Positions 1 through 12,011 are shown, numbered from the stretch's first letter. The stretch: 64,000 nucleotides of DNA from Antedon mediterranea (GCF_964355755.1 NC_092671.1:38085304-38149303), one strand, 5' to 3'. Numbers and translations: made by a program. Notes: a model not told the origin generated them from the sequence alone.

Positions 1-866
1 AATTCGAGGCTAAATTACGGTCCCCTTTTTTGTATATGGGAATTACTTTTGCAATTTTTATCTGTTCCGGTATTGAGCCGGAGTGAAGAGATACGTTAAA
101 TATATAAGTCAAGGGCTTTACAATAGCATCACCAACTGCCTTGACCACCTTTGGTGAAATATCATCAAAACCAGGTGTTTTGTTTGCATCAAGTGATTGA
201 ATCACTTTTAACACTTCCTCCTCATTTACATGGTAGAAAAACATAGAGTTACTTTGCCTGTTTAGCAGGTAATCAGAGTATTGTGCCGTTGATGGCTCAA
301 TACTGTCTCGTACCTTGAGACCAACATTAATAAAATAATCCTTAATGTGGTTTGCAATAGGCTCACAACCCTCTATGAGTTTGTCACCAGATGTAAAAGT
401 GGATGGAACATTATTTTTGCCTCCACCTGGATTTATAATATCATTTATAATATTCCATGTTTTTTTTTTATTTCCTTTAGTATTGTTAAAAACATTTTCA
501 TAATATGATTTCTTTGCCTTTTTGCATGTACGCATAAATGACTTATTAAACTCTTTATAAATATCCTTATTTTTAGACGAGGGATGTTTTATAAATTTGT
601 TGTACAACACATGTTTTCTTTTGCTAGACTTTAAGAGTCTTGAGCTCATCCATGGTTGTTTGAACTTTTTATACTTTTTGTGATTTTCTTGAACTTTTGC
701 TTTTTTTAAAAATTGTTTATTATATAATTTTTTGAAAGTGTTGATAAAAGCATTGTAAGCATCATCAGGGTTTGTCCTTACATATACATCAGCCCAATCA
801 ACAGGTAATAAGTCATTATATAGTTTATTTATATTTCTTTCGTTTATTGCATATTTATGAGGTTGC
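1..866 (-). pseudogene. LINE (CR1/Jockey group) ORF2 fragment, runs off the left edge
   Basis: Read on the minus strand, this is the endonuclease-RT linker and the start of a reverse transcriptase. Near the left edge the frame gives IAKVIPIYKKGDRN, the conserved block at the start of non-LTR RT domains, and before it VIQSLDANKTPGFDDISP, another standard RT block. A lysine-rich linker (KKAKKSYYENVF) lies at about 480-530. The frame is open from about 866 to 470. A run of nine A at 461-469 shifts it by one base, and it is then open to base 1. One base is therefore probably missing from the homopolymer. The catalytic RT motifs lie outside the window. The upstream end abuts a plus-strand LINE fragment at about 866. 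No start codon is assignable. Confidence 0.8.
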
Positions 867-867
867 C

Positions 868-2831
868 ACTTACTATCGCCCACCTAATCTCAAACGCGAT
901 TCTTTGAACATCTCATCGAAACTTTGGAGTCATCCATGCGGAGCTATCCAGACCATAAACTCCTAATCGTAGGAGATTTTAATTTCTCGGACATACTCTG
1001 GCTTCCTGACGGCACATACCACGCACCAGCAAACTCCATATCTGAACTATTTACGGATTCTGTTCTCGATGGACTTAACGTCAAACAATGCAACTTAATT
1101 AACACTTGGAACAATAACATTCTGTATTTAGCCTTGAGTAACAACAACGATTTGGTATACGAGATAAAAACTGGTCAAAATGTGTTCGATTCTGACCATG
1201 AATCAATCTCTTTCATGCTCAAGTTTGACGATAACATTGCTTTTTTTAATAATTTTACTAGATATCAATTTAATTATAAAAAAGCAAACTTTAGAGAACT
1301 AAACGAAACTTTTAAAAGGGTCCCTTGGGAAGTCCTATTTGATGTTAGTAACGATATAAACGATAAGCTTGATAGATTTTACGATATGCTACTATTAGAG
1401 ACCTTGTTCCAGTTGTGAAAGTTAAAAAGAAAAGACCACCCTGATTTGATAGAGAATTAGTAACTGCTTTTAAGGACAAGCAGCATTTTCACAATATGTG
1501 GAAGAAATTTCCTTCCATTATTAGCAGGCAAAACGTCTTTGTTGCCCGACGAAATTTTAACAAATTAACTAACTTCATTGTAATCTAATATTAAAACCAA
1601 CCCCAAACGATTTTGGTCATGGTTAAAAAACAACAACAACAGAGTCTTAAAATCTCCCATTACCAATCATGCTAATGAGGCTGCGGAGACGCCGCAAGCC
1701 AAAGCTAGTTTGTTTAATAATGTTTTTGTTTCTAATTTCTCAGACTCCAGGGACACTGAACCTGCGGAGTATCGATGTCTCCCAGAGGTAAACGCTGATG
1801 TCTTGAACAACATCATTATTCGGCAGGATGAAGTTGACCAGATCTTGAGGTCGCTCGACGTGCACAAGGCGGCGGCCAATGACCCTATTAGCAACCAAAT
1901 CCTTAAGTTCTGTTCCACCTCCTTATCCTTTCCAATCACGCGCATATTTCGTCTCTCTGTCCAGACTGGTGTTTCCCTGAAAGATGGAAAACCGCCAACG
2001 TTGTCCCCATACACAAAGCTAATTCAAGACTTTAAGTTAATAATTACAGACTCATTTCATTACTCCCCACTATATCAATAGTTTTCGAACACATTGTCCA
2101 CAAGCAACTCTTGAACCACGTTTCTCCGCGCTTCAGGGAGACATAGATTCGAATGGACCACCGTCTGGAAACTGTCTCTGTTCTTTAAAAAAGAAAGAAA
2201 ATCTTGTCGCTTACGAATACAAAATTAACTGTTATTCGCTGGAAAGGGTTGAAGTGCACCGGGATCTTGGCGTTCACGTGGATGAAAAATTAACTTTTTC
2301 TACTCACGTGGATACTATCGCTAAAAAAGCGAACCGGCTGCTCGGGCTGATGTGGAGACATTGCCAATATCTTTCACCTCTAGCTAAATTTGCCCTTTAT
2401 ACCTCATTAATTACTCCGTCCTTGACTTTTGTTCTGTTATCTACAACTCAATATCCCAAATTCATGCCACAACAATCGATTGGATTCATACTAAATTCAT
2501 AAAGTTCCTCGGCCCAGCAGCCGGTTCTCTTAACACCAGTAAATTCTTGCCAAGTACTAGACGCACACGAACCGACATGATTTTTCTTTTTAAATGCCTA
2601 AATTCAAAGTTTGATTGTAAATTTGTCTCTCAATTTCATTTTCGTGTCCCTGTGCGTAAACTTCGTATTAATAATCTTTTAAAAGTGCAGTTTTCTCGTG
2701 TTAATGTATGTAAAAACGGTATTTTTTGTCGGGTTGCTCATTCTTATAATAGTTTAGTTCAAATGTTTCCTTACATCGATATTTTTAGTTGTAATACTTC
2801 TGCTTTTAATGTCATTTTTAATAATATATAA
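868..2831 (+). pseudogene. Decayed LINE (CR1/Jockey group), EN to RT C-terminus with the RT core deleted
   Basis: Fragments of one LINE ORF2 follow in order on the plus strand. YYRPPN at about 868 and LLIVGDFN at about 963 are apurinic endonuclease motifs, and DSDHESI near 1190 is the terminal EN motif. The RT entry region is at 1710-2060 (DVHKAAANDPISNQILK). RT thumb and C-terminal pieces are at 2254-2502 (DLGVHVDEKLTFSTHV) and 2547-2831. The reading frame changes at about 920, with stops near 1418 and 1443. Between about 2130 and 2240 the sequence jumps from the RT entry region to the thumb, so the palm with motifs A, B and C is deleted. The element cannot be functional. Its 5' end is truncated inside the EN domain. 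Confidence 0.8.
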
Positions 2832-2861
2832 ATCTGTTTGTTCCTTGTTCTTGTTTATGCA

Positions 2862-3799
2862 AATCAAATTTGCAAAATGATCTCAAGGCATTATCCGATT
2901 GGTCTAAAAGATGGCAGCTGAAATTCAACATTAATAAATGTAAAGTAATACATTATGGAAATTCAAATCCACAAATGCAATTCACTATGCCAACAGAGGA
3001 AGGTGACGAGGATCTGCCAAATGCCAATACTGAAAAGGACCTTGGAGTTACTTTTGATCAGTCTTTAAAATTTTCAATACATACGAATGAAGCTGTAAAT
3101 AAAGCAAATAGACTCATTGGATTGGTAAGGCGATCTTTTGCTTACATGGATAAGGATATGTTCCTGCCCCTTTATTATAAAAGTATAATTCGACCTCATC
3201 TGGAATACGCAAGCTGTATATGGTACCCTCTCCTAAAAGGTGATTTGGATAAGCTTGAAAGAGTGCAGCGTAGGGCCACTAAAATTGTCAAAAAGTTAAG
3301 AGATAAATCTTACGATCAGAGATTAAAAGAGCTTGGATTACCTACACTGAATTACAGAAGAAGGAGAGCGGACATTATACAAGTGTTTAAAATTATCAAG
3401 GGCTTGGATGATATTGAAGCCGAAACCTTTTTTGACTTCAGAGAGGACAGTAGAACAAGGGGCCATCAATTCAAATTAAGAAAGCCAAGAGCCCGACTGA
3501 AAATCAGAAGCCACTCCTTTTCATGTAGAATCGTCAACACATGGAACAATCTATACCACACTACAGTACAAGCAGAAAACATAAATGCATTCAAGGATCA
3601 ACTAAACAAAGACAGAGCAATGGGAGATAAATTTTGCTACCAATTTTAGATAAATACAGAAGAAATGGAGGGCGTTTAAAAGGCATTTGCCTTAATCAAG
3701 AGCCCGAAGATTCAAGTAAGAAATGTATATTTTATGGCGATCCTGTTTTGGTGTTTTACACGGTTGGATCTTGAATAAATAAATAAAAATAAATAAATT
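2862..3799 (+). mobile_element. 5'-truncated LINE 3' end with A/T-rich tail
   Basis: A LINE copy that begins inside the RT domain and keeps its 3' UTR. It ends at 3772-3799 in an AATAAATA-type simple repeat, the usual 3' end of CR1/L2-group elements. The 5' truncation at about 2862 directly follows the preceding decayed LINE, so it may have inserted into or beside it. No target duplication was identified. Confidence 0.75.
2870..3649 (+). CDS. LINE RT C-terminal half (partial, open frame)
   Basis: About 259 residues, without stops, from just after the RT catalytic core to the natural end of a CR1/L2-group ORF2. Visible landmarks are WQLKFNINKCKVIHYG (RT block after YADD), EKDLGVTFDQSLKFSIH (thumb entry), and IIRPHLEYASCIWYP plus LERVQRRATKIV in the C-terminal region shared by CR1, L2 and Jockey ORF2. 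The open frame starts at a TTG only because the copy is truncated; there is no genuine initiation codon. Catalytic motifs A-C are absent, so the piece has no RT activity by itself. Lack of stops suggests a fairly young truncation. Confidence 0.8.
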   Translation: MQNDLKALSDWSKRWQLKFNINKCKVIHYGNSNPQMQFTMPTEEGDEDLPNANTEKDLGVTFDQSLKFSIHTNEAVNKANRLIGLVRRSFAYMDKDMFLPLYYKSIIRPHLEYASCIWYPLLKGDLDKLERVQRRATKIVKKLRDKSYDQRLKELGLPTLNYRRRRADIIQVFKIIKGLDDIEAETFFDFREDSRTRGHQFKLRKPRARLKIRSHSFSCRIVNTWNNLYHTTVQAENINAFKDQLNKDRAMGDKFCYQF

Positions 3800-4204
3800 T
3801 TAATGAAACACGCATTTTGAACAAACACATTACAACATATTCTTTACGCATTTTTTATCACAATTTGAGAGAAAAATGCAAATTAATATTGGTATATTTT
3901 AAAAGTATAGAACATGCGAGTATTCATATTAGTAACACCACACATATCAACAAAAGTACGTAATATCAGGGAAAAATTACAACTTAATTTTTCCGTTGAA
4001 TTTTCTTGCGGTTCAGTACAATTTGTACACTAAAAAAATAAAATAACGTTGAATTACGTGTCTAACGTGTGCCACTGTTACACAAGTGATTCCATTAAAT
4101 TGTATTGTATTGTACAGATTAACAAACAAAAGAGTAAAAATAAAATCTAAAAATATTTGCATCGATTACCGTACCGAAAGTTAGTACCTTATTATCAGGG
4201 ACGT
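3800..4204. other. AT-rich intergenic stretch, nothing recognised
   Basis: No convincing coding signal, RNA gene or structured repeat was seen between the LINE tail and the satellite that follows. Confidence 0.5.
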
Positions 4205-5960
4205 CCCCCCAGCAAACACATAACGTTTTTCTAACGTTCTCGTTTGGTTATTGTTTGGTTAGGTTACTACGAATGTTAAAAGAACATTAAAATAACGTTC
4301 ACTTAGCAAGACTTATTCGTCGGACATTCTTTCAACGTTGTAAAAACGTTTATAATAACGTTAATATATAACATTTTCCAAACTTGTTTTATTAACATTT
4401 ACCTAACGTTAAATAAACGTTCTAAAAAATGTTACGTTTTACCTCATACAGAACATTTATATTAACGTTTATGTAACGTTTGAAGGACATTTATAATAAC
4501 ATTCAAAATGTAACCATTACAAAACATGTTTTGATAACGTACATCTAATGTTAGAATAACGTTTACAATAATGTCCAAAAGTAACATTTACAAAACTAAT
4601 TCAGTAACATTTTTCTAACGTTAATTGAACGTTCACAATAACGTTGCAATCAATATGTTTTTATAACATGCTGATAACGTTAATCAGACAGTATAAAATA
4701 ACGTTCAAACTCAACATCTGTCTAACGTTCTAAATAATATTTATATAACGTCTCTAAAACATTCACAATAACATTGAAAAGCAACATCTACATAACTGTT
4801 TTAAATAATATTTGCCTAACGTGCAATCAACGTTCCCAATAACGTTGTAAATAAACCATTAGAAAACATATTGATAACATTTTGCGAACGTTATACAAAC
4901 GTTTACAATAACGTTAAAATATAACATCAACATAACTTTTTAAATAACGTTGAAATAACATTTACAATAAACGTTAAAAAATGACATCTACATAACATTT
5001 GTTTTTAATATTCACCTAACGTGTAATGAACGTTCCCAATAAAGTTGTAAATAAACCATCAAGCAACATTTCAATAACATGTTGCTAACGTTATACAAAC
5101 GTTTACAATAACGTTCAAATATAATATCAACATAACTTTTTAAATAACGTTGAAATAACATTTACAATAAACATTAAAATGTGACATCTACATAACATTT
5201 GTTTTAAACATTGACCTAACGTGTAATGAACGTTCCCAATAACGTTGTAAATAAACGATCATAAAAAGTTTTGATAACATTTTGCTAACGTTATACAAAC
5301 GTTTACAATAATGTTCAAATATAACATCAACATAACTTTGAAATAACGTAGAAATAACATTTACAATAAACATTAAAATGTGACATCTAAATAACATTTG
5401 TTTTTAACATTGGCCTAACGTGCAATGAACGTTCCCAATAACGTTGTAAGTAAACCAGTAGACAACGTTTTGGTAACATTTTGCTAACGTTAAAAAAACC
5501 GTTTACAATAACGTTCAAATATAACATCAACATAACTTTGAAATAACGTTGAAATAACATGTACAATAAACGTTATAATGTGACATCTAAATAACATTTG
5601 TTTTTAACAAGTATTTAACGTGTAATGAACGTTCCCATTAACGTTGTACTAATAAACCATCAAGCAACATTTCAATAACTTGTTGCTAACGTTATACAAA
5701 CGTTTACAATTTAAAACAAACGATTACATAACATGTTAACATTTTTCTAACGTTTTAGAAACATCCAAACATTCTTTTTTAGATAACGTTGAAACATTTA
5801 CAACAACCGTTTAAATTTAACATTTAGTACTAACGTGAATTGAACATTAACAATAACGTTGTAATGAAACCATTACATTTTGAAAACATTTTGCTAACGT
5901 TATACACACCTCTTGATAATAACGGGATCCTATCCCAAAAACGTTTAACTAAAACATCAA
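4205..5960. repeat. Satellite with a 200-bp period and dense AACGTT hexamers
   Basis: A degenerate tandem array. The marker CGTTCCCAATAACGTTGTA recurs at about 4831, 5031, 5231, 5430 and 5630, and TTATACAAACGTTTACAATA at about 4891, 5091, 5291, 5490 (variant) and 5691. This gives a period of 199-201 bp over five clear units. A shorter sixth unit lies at about 5830-5900, and the edges are more degenerate. Inside each unit the palindrome AACGTT and its near variants AACATT and AACGTG recur every 10-25 bp, so the 200-bp unit itself appears built from a shorter ancestral repeat. It has no coding potential; short open frames here are artefacts. Confidence 0.85.
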
Positions 5961-8849
5961 TATGATTTTAACGTTGAGATATCTTATAAAATCTGTAGGC
6001 CGTAAATGAATTCTGTTGCTGATATTCGGATATGAATTTGCTGGGCATGCTTTTATGAATACAATTTTTGCTTGTTATAGCGCCCCCCCCCCCCTATATA
6101 GTATAATATTTCAACACCAAAATACGTTGCATAGGGACGACCCGGGATACATCTAGCACATAATCCTATCCGTTGTTACTATCTATACCATATTTTTGTT
6201 TGAATAGCAAAAATGCAATAACACTTAGTATGTATCCAAAATGGGATGTGTCGTCCTTGTCCACCTTGCAGATATGATTGTGTAATCCAGAATAAAAGAT
6301 ACTGTCTTCTAAAAAACAACACATTTTGTCCGATGATATTGGATGTACGATCGTGTCTATAGCTGATGATGACACTACTTCCACAGATTGAAGTTAATTT
6401 AGAATTCTCAGCAATAATATTATGACTTATTTTTATTTTTGTAAATGGACTTACTACCGGTACTACTACAGAATGCCGTTTTTCGAGTGTAAGGTCCATG
6501 CTGCTTTTGGCTAAATAAATGTGAATTTGAATTGAATTTACACAAAAAAAATGTTTCGTGTTACAAAATATACATATTATTACCAGCCGTTCAATATCAC
6601 ATTAGCAAACAGTTTTTTGATTAAAAAAAAAAATTATTTGCACATTTAACATCAACATTTGTTACATATAACGGCGTCATGTTTGGGTGATTATTTTTTG
6701 CCGATTTGAACCTATAATTTCCCTAAAAAACAACACAAGTGTAGAAATCAATTGATACATCAATTGCACATTGAGGGTGGCAATTTTGCACAAAATAATG
6801 TGGTTGTCAGCACATATTGACGGCGGATTTTGTCACAAGTGCTGTTTCTACAAAATATATGACCAAAACTACTTCTAAGCAGCTCTGGTTAGGGATGACC
6901 ACATTTTGCACAAACCCTCTTTACATTAGTTACCAACTATCAATTTTTAATTCAATAAAAACATTGGCAAACATACAATGTAAACGGAACGGAATAAACA
7001 GAGATGAAAGAAACACATTTATGCGATGAGGCCCTACAAAGACTTTTCAAAAAGGTTCCTACGCAGATTGTAAACGTACCGCTGAAATAGTTAACTAGCT
7101 ATATTTACATTGTTCAAACATATAAGATATAATATTCTCATTTCACACAATAATTGTAGATTTTGACAACAGATCATGGCGTTTGGAAAACCTTCCTGTT
7201 ATATTTGCGAGTTAATTTTGCTGTTGGTATTGGGTTTTGAAATAAAATTCAGACAATTTAAAAACTATTGCGATTATTAAGTCATAGAAAGGACATTAGA
7301 AAAAATAGCACGATCAGATCTTTCGCAAAATGTCTGTATAGTCGGAATCTGCCTAGCTTATTGCCTGCCTGCACCACCACACACCTGCAGTTTTTACATG
7401 TATTTGTTTTTAGTTCTTATCTTATATTTTTCTTAGCAAAGTTTGATAATTTTTCTTTTCCAAATTTATATAGGCCTTTTTTATGGGAAAATAATAATAT
7501 GGTTGTTGACATTCCATGAAGAAATTACATTCGCCTTTCACCATTTATCCATCTTCTTCAACGTCTTTTTAAATGGAAACAAGTCTCTCGTAAATATTAT
7601 GCGTTTTAATTCTCTGAATTGTAGTGGGCCAAGATGCGTACAGTAGTTATTATGAGTCTAGGAAGGGAGGTGCGGTCTGGATGATGGTGTTACACCCGTG
7701 TTAATTCGATTCGGTCATACATAACTTGAAGAACCAGTATTCAATTTGGCAACAACGTAATTGAGGAAAGCGTTGTTTTGGTTTTTTTTCAATAATATAT
7801 TTTCAAATAACACTTGGGATGAAATTTATTCTAAAATGTCTCAAAAACGTCACACAATGTGGGATGCCAATACAATTCAGCTCCACCATCCTCTAGGGAA
7901 GAATGAGTAAATATTTTCTGATTCTGACTAATCACAAACGTGGCCGTTTTCCGCTGTTAAAGTTTGGAAAGTGAAATTATTATCTTGTAGACGCAAAATG
8001 GATTTTTTCCTTCTTAATCTAGTTAACAATAACATAAAGTCGAAAAATATATTTTGCCATTTGTGATGGCATAAAACATAAAACTTAAAATTCAAAAGTT
8101 TGATAAATGTATGACGATTGAGGGCGCACTTTATGTTATGGAAGGCCGTTTTTATTTGATATTTTTAAACACATTATCTGTAAATATTTCAATTTATATT
8201 TGGATTTCTTTATTATGTCATATATTTCATTGAGTATTTATTGTAAATTAAATTTACATTATTCTATAAACAGTCAATTATAGGTTTTATAGCATATTTG
8301 TCAACGGGCGCTGATGGCGTATCGTAATTTCGGTCACGCTCCATCGCATTTGTGGTAAAAAATTTACGACATGAGTGGAAAAAATTGCGTATAAAAGTCA
8401 CATTTTCTCGTTAAATTACAGATTTTTAATGACGCAACATAAAAAAACGATCTTTTCTATATATTTGGAACCTCTGTGTGAATGTCATTAGGGTACAAGG
8501 GGGAGGTGGGTGTTATTTAATGGGGAGGGAGATTTTATTATCACTCACAGAGATAAGACTAAGAGCAGTTGTGTAGTATGGTTATAAAAGCATTACAACC
8601 CCTTACTACAATTAATATACAAAATAAAAGGATACAATCTTTTTGGTCAAATCATGGTTTAAAAATAATTACATGATGATAGTATATAAAATAAATCAAA
8701 TAAATCTGTGTGTTGGTATCATTGATGGACCTATAAATTATAATAGGTTTAAGATCAGATATAATATATATTTTATTCGTCCAATAATTTGTGGAAATTT
8801 GCTTTCCTTTGGCATACATAATATAAATGATAAGTAACAAAATTAGCGC
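5961..8849. other. Gene-poor AT-rich region
   Basis: No gene recognised. A run of about 13 C occurs near 6083. At 6500-6541 a sequence ends in AATAAATGTGAATTTGAATTG, which resembles the 3' tail of an L2/CR1 LINE, so 6000-6541 may be an old LINE or SINE end. The short open frames at 6166-6499, 6817-7029, 7268-7646 and 8643-8840 show no family motifs and look accidental. Confidence 0.45.
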
Positions 8850-9376
8850 CTAATTAAATTTGAAAATTGAATTTGGATAAAAAGAATTCCTATATCTTGT
8901 CATATGAGTACGCGGTACACATAATCTTATGCCAGATCTATTATATTTTAATTAATGATTTTAGAGGATGTGTTTGAATAATCTTTTGAGTTCAGCTGGT
9001 ATAAATTGTTTCTAAGGTTTCAATAACAATTTCCAATCTCCTATTATACGTTTAGCAGCTTTACATTCTTAAGTTTGTTTTTGATTGCTTTCGTCACGTT
9101 ACCATATATACAATTTAAAGTTAAAATGCATGCTAAGGACAACAGATTTGTAAAATAATATTAAAATCGTTTTATCTACGTTAAAATAGTTAAGTTTTCT
9201 TAAAAAATACAATTGCTGATTTGCTTTTCATCTGACTGAGTTGTAACATTAAATTTGTTGTCTACTATGGTAGTATCTAAATATTTGTATTCGTTAACTT
9301 CTTCAATAATTTCATTTTTAAGATATTCTAAACTATTATGTACCCTGCCGATATCAATTATCATCTCTTTGGTTTT
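8850..9376 (-). pseudogene. Decayed L2/Rex1-like LINE, RT C-terminal region
   Basis: Minus-strand translation gives KPKEMIIDIGR near 9345-9376, NEYKYLDTTIVDNKF near 9255-9300, and TRYRNSFYPNSIFKFN near 8855-8905. These match in order the block after RT motif C (KTKEMIIDF), the thumb block (YKYLGTTID) and the C-terminal block (NRYxNSFxPxAI) of L2/Rex1-type elements. The third block is also seen in the better preserved LINE at 58.4-60.2 kb. Several stops and frame changes lie between them. This is an old, 5'-truncated remnant and not expressed as a protein. Confidence 0.65.
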
Positions 9377-10418
9377 TTTTGTTGATTACTAAATAATTCT
9401 AGTACAGTATATACTCTCATTCCAATCAATTGAGCTTCATTCAAGTTCTATTATTCTTTAATTGTAAGAAGAAAGACAAACATTTTTTTTCTTGCTAATC
9501 TGAATTAATGAAAGCAAAAGGTCAATCTCTCTTTCTGTCATTAAATATAAAAATGTTGTTGTTATACCGTACTAATTAATAGACGCTTACTATATAACTT
9601 GACAATACAATTTAATAACAAAAAACAAGATCGATTATACAAAACAATAAACACCAATGGGTAACAGGAAATACTAATTAATTGGTTAATTAACATCAAA
9701 GAAGGCCTACAATACTGAGAACTTAAGTTATTAAGCTCATCCTTCTTAATTAATAAACAATTTAGCTTTGACTGAATCGCTTTGTTTATTAAGTGTAGGT
9801 TCAGTTCTTTGATCCAGAGCATTTCCTTAATTAAACAATCACATTTGACTTATATTATGTTGCTTTAATAGCTCTGCTATGGTGCCTTTACTGAGTTGAT
9901 AAAGGTGCCAACATAATATAATATTATTATTAAAGGTGCCAACATAATATAATAGTATTTTTCACCATTATATATCGCGATCGAACGCGAAAAAATTAGC
10001 TCTAAATACATGGAATTCTTAATCAAGTTCTCATCAACTGTTTAATACACGAGTTTTACCATTGGAAAGATTTGAATTCAGGGAATCCAGAAGTATACAA
10101 GTTAAATTATAAAGAAGAATTCTAGTGGTGAGATTTTTAACTATACTTTATTTAATTTCTAAGGCTCACTCACAGATCAGTTGTGTGTATCCCAAGCTTT
10201 TACATAGGGGAAAAGCGCATCCTGTTTACTAGATACAACAATAGAAAGTCTGGCCTTGAAAAGCTAGTCCTACCAAGGAAGAGTGAAATACTGTACAGTA
10301 CTAAGAAAGCATCAAACAAGCCATGCTCATCCGGTGTTGCTCAAACAACCAAGCTATTATTTGAATAGTTCAACTTTAATTTTTTACGAACACAGTTGTT
10401 GTTTAATATAAAATCACT
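9377..10418. other. AT-rich region with short duplications, leading into the next LINE
   Basis: No gene recognised. AAAGGTGCCAACATAATATA occurs twice at about 9901-9950 as a short direct repeat, and its end pairs with TATATTATGTTG just upstream. The part from about 10100 to 10418 is probably the 5' UTR of the LINE that starts coding at 10419. I could not fix that boundary. Confidence 0.4.
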
Positions 10419-11027
10419 ATGGATATCGATCATAGTTTAACCATCGATGATGCTTTTACCTGTGTTTTAGACTCGAGAATATCAGAACTAAAACAACTCA
10501 GTGATAGTGATCTGCTTAAGTTTGATACTAATGATTTACTACATAATATCCGATCATCATTGATTGCCCTACTTCCAAAAGATTCAGATGAAACAGAAAT
10601 TTTAAATCATGCTTTGATCATTCAAACTAAAGTTAAGGATTTCATCAATGGCTCAGTTATCTCATCACAGTCTATTCCTGTAAGCCAACAACAAAGTACA
10701 TCATCTACGCCTGTCACTGCAGCAAGAATTAAGTGTGTACTATCTTACAAATTTGACCATATTGAAAAAGGGAAATCACTTGAGTGTAGCTTATGTCAAG
10801 AGTTATACCATCGAACATGCGTTGGTCTTAATCTAAAAGCTAACCCCAGGATTTGGATATGTGGATGCTGTAAAGATATGCCTACTAATCTCAGTAAATT
10901 GAACAACAAAACTTCTGAACTTGAAGAAGAAGTCTCAAATCTTAAGAAACTCAATTGCTCGCTTTCACTACAAATCAAGAAACAAAGTGATTCAATTGAA
11001 CGCCTAGAATTAACACTGAAGAACTAG
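10419..11027 (+). CDS. LINE ORF1 first part: PHD-like zinc finger and coiled coil
   Basis: 202 residues from ATG 10419 to TAG 11025. Residues about 105-155 hold Cys/His spacing of a PHD finger: KCVLSY, then LECSLCQELYHRTCVGL and WICGCCKDM, i.e. a C4HC3-like set with some deviation in the first pair. Residues about 160-200 are a heptad-rich Leu/Glu/Lys/Ser segment that looks like a coiled coil, as expected for self-association of a LINE RNA-binding ORF1 protein. The following 126 bases up to the next ATG stay open in the same frame, so the stop is the only thing separating this part from the esterase. ORF1 of CR1-like elements is thought to chaperone the element RNA in the cytoplasm; that role is inferred from the family. 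Confidence 0.75.
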   Translation: MDIDHSLTIDDAFTCVLDSRISELKQLSDSDLLKFDTNDLLHNIRSSLIALLPKDSDETEILNHALIIQTKVKDFINGSVISSQSIPVSQQQSTSSTPVTAARIKCVLSYKFDHIEKGKSLECSLCQELYHRTCVGLNLKANPRIWICGCCKDMPTNLSKLNNKTSELEEEVSNLKKLNCSLSLQIKKQSDSIERLELTLKN

Positions 11028-11153
11028 TTACATAACAGCCATTGTATCAACCCCAGTGCGCTTCCTGTTGACTCATCAGATAAACCTATTGTTACAACGC
11101 CTAGATGCAATAAAGCAGAAACAACGGGAGCTACAAACAAATACGCTACCCTG

Positions 11154-12011
11154 TTGATTGGTGACTCTATCATCCGAAATGTTAGGGAAAAGGGACTCCA
11201 AGAAACCAAAGTGAAATGTTTACGTGGAGCAAAATCGTTAGATGTACATAAGAACCTGAAAGAGTTGAGCGATAATGAGAAATTTGATACCATTATTATC
11301 CATGTTGGAACAAACGACTGTTGCAATCACAATAAACTACAAGCAGGAATTGTGCATTATAGTGAAATGATTAAAAATGTAAGACAGCGTCTTCCAGAAA
11401 CACATCTGGTCCTATCTACAACATGTCCTCGTAATGACAACTCAGAACATCAACAACGTGTTGAGAAATTTAACTCAAACATCAGAGAGCTATCAATGTC
11501 TACAGCTAATTGCAAACTGCTCGACAATGATGAATCGTTTAAGCTTCGCAATGGGACAACGGTAAAGATAAATCTATGTAGTGATGGCCTTCATCTGTCA
11601 AAAGAAGGGACGCGAGTATTGCTACACAGCATTAATGCGGTTCACAAGATCATTCCGTCTCGTCCAATACGTCGCAGCCAATCACCAACCCCAAAACAAC
11701 AACAGTACACCAGTCCACGCGCTTCTAGTTCAACATCAAGAGGAACGTTCAACCGTAGTATGAAGACTTATGAAACCAACGACCACATGAAAAACCGACC
11801 TAAGCAACGAGCCCATCACAACCACAAAGGCCACGCGCGTCTAAGAACATTTGAGTGTTTAAAATGTGGATTAACAAATCATCAAACCAGAGACTGTTTT
11901 TATGCTCATCCAATTCGAAGTGCTATTTGTGGTGAGTATGTACACAAAGCATACCTTTGTCGCACACAAGATCACAAACACGCCGTCCACTTCAACAATC
12001 GTGAAGCATAG
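11154..12011 (+). CDS. LINE ORF1 second part: SGNH-type esterase and CCHC zinc knuckle
   Basis: 285 residues from the first ATG; the same frame is open from 11028. LLIGDSIIRN (block I, nucleophile Ser in GDS), HVGTNDCC (block III, GTND) and CSDGLHLSKEG (block V, D-x-x-H) are the conserved blocks of SGNH/GDSL hydrolases, with catalytic Ser, Asp and His all present. After a Ser/Arg/Gln-rich linker comes CLKCGLTNHQTRDC (C-x2-C-x4-H-x4-C), a CCHC knuckle, and then a degenerate Cys/His cluster (ICGEYVHKAYLC). Esterase domains in ORF1 are described for CR1-like LINEs; the substrate is unknown. The frame ends at TAG 12009-12011 and continues open into the endonuclease. Confidence 0.8.
   Translation: MIGDSIIRNVREKGLQETKVKCLRGAKSLDVHKNLKELSDNEKFDTIIIHVGTNDCCNHNKLQAGIVHYSEMIKNVRQRLPETHLVLSTTCPRNDNSEHQQRVEKFNSNIRELSMSTANCKLLDNDESFKLRNGTTVKINLCSDGLHLSKEGTRVLLHSINAVHKIIPSRPIRRSQSPTPKQQQYTSPRASSSTSRGTFNRSMKTYETNDHMKNRPKQRAHHNHKGHARLRTFECLKCGLTNHQTRDCFYAHPIRSAICGEYVHKAYLCRTQDHKHAVHFNNREA

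Noticed and set aside
6166-6499. Two overlapping minus-strand frames of 72 and 106 residues
   Set aside because: No recognisable motif; the plus strand ends in a LINE-like tail, so this is likely an untranslated repeat end.
8643-8840. Complementary open frames on both strands
   Set aside because: AT-rich sequence with few stops; no domain, and the nearby LINE remnant explains part of the region.
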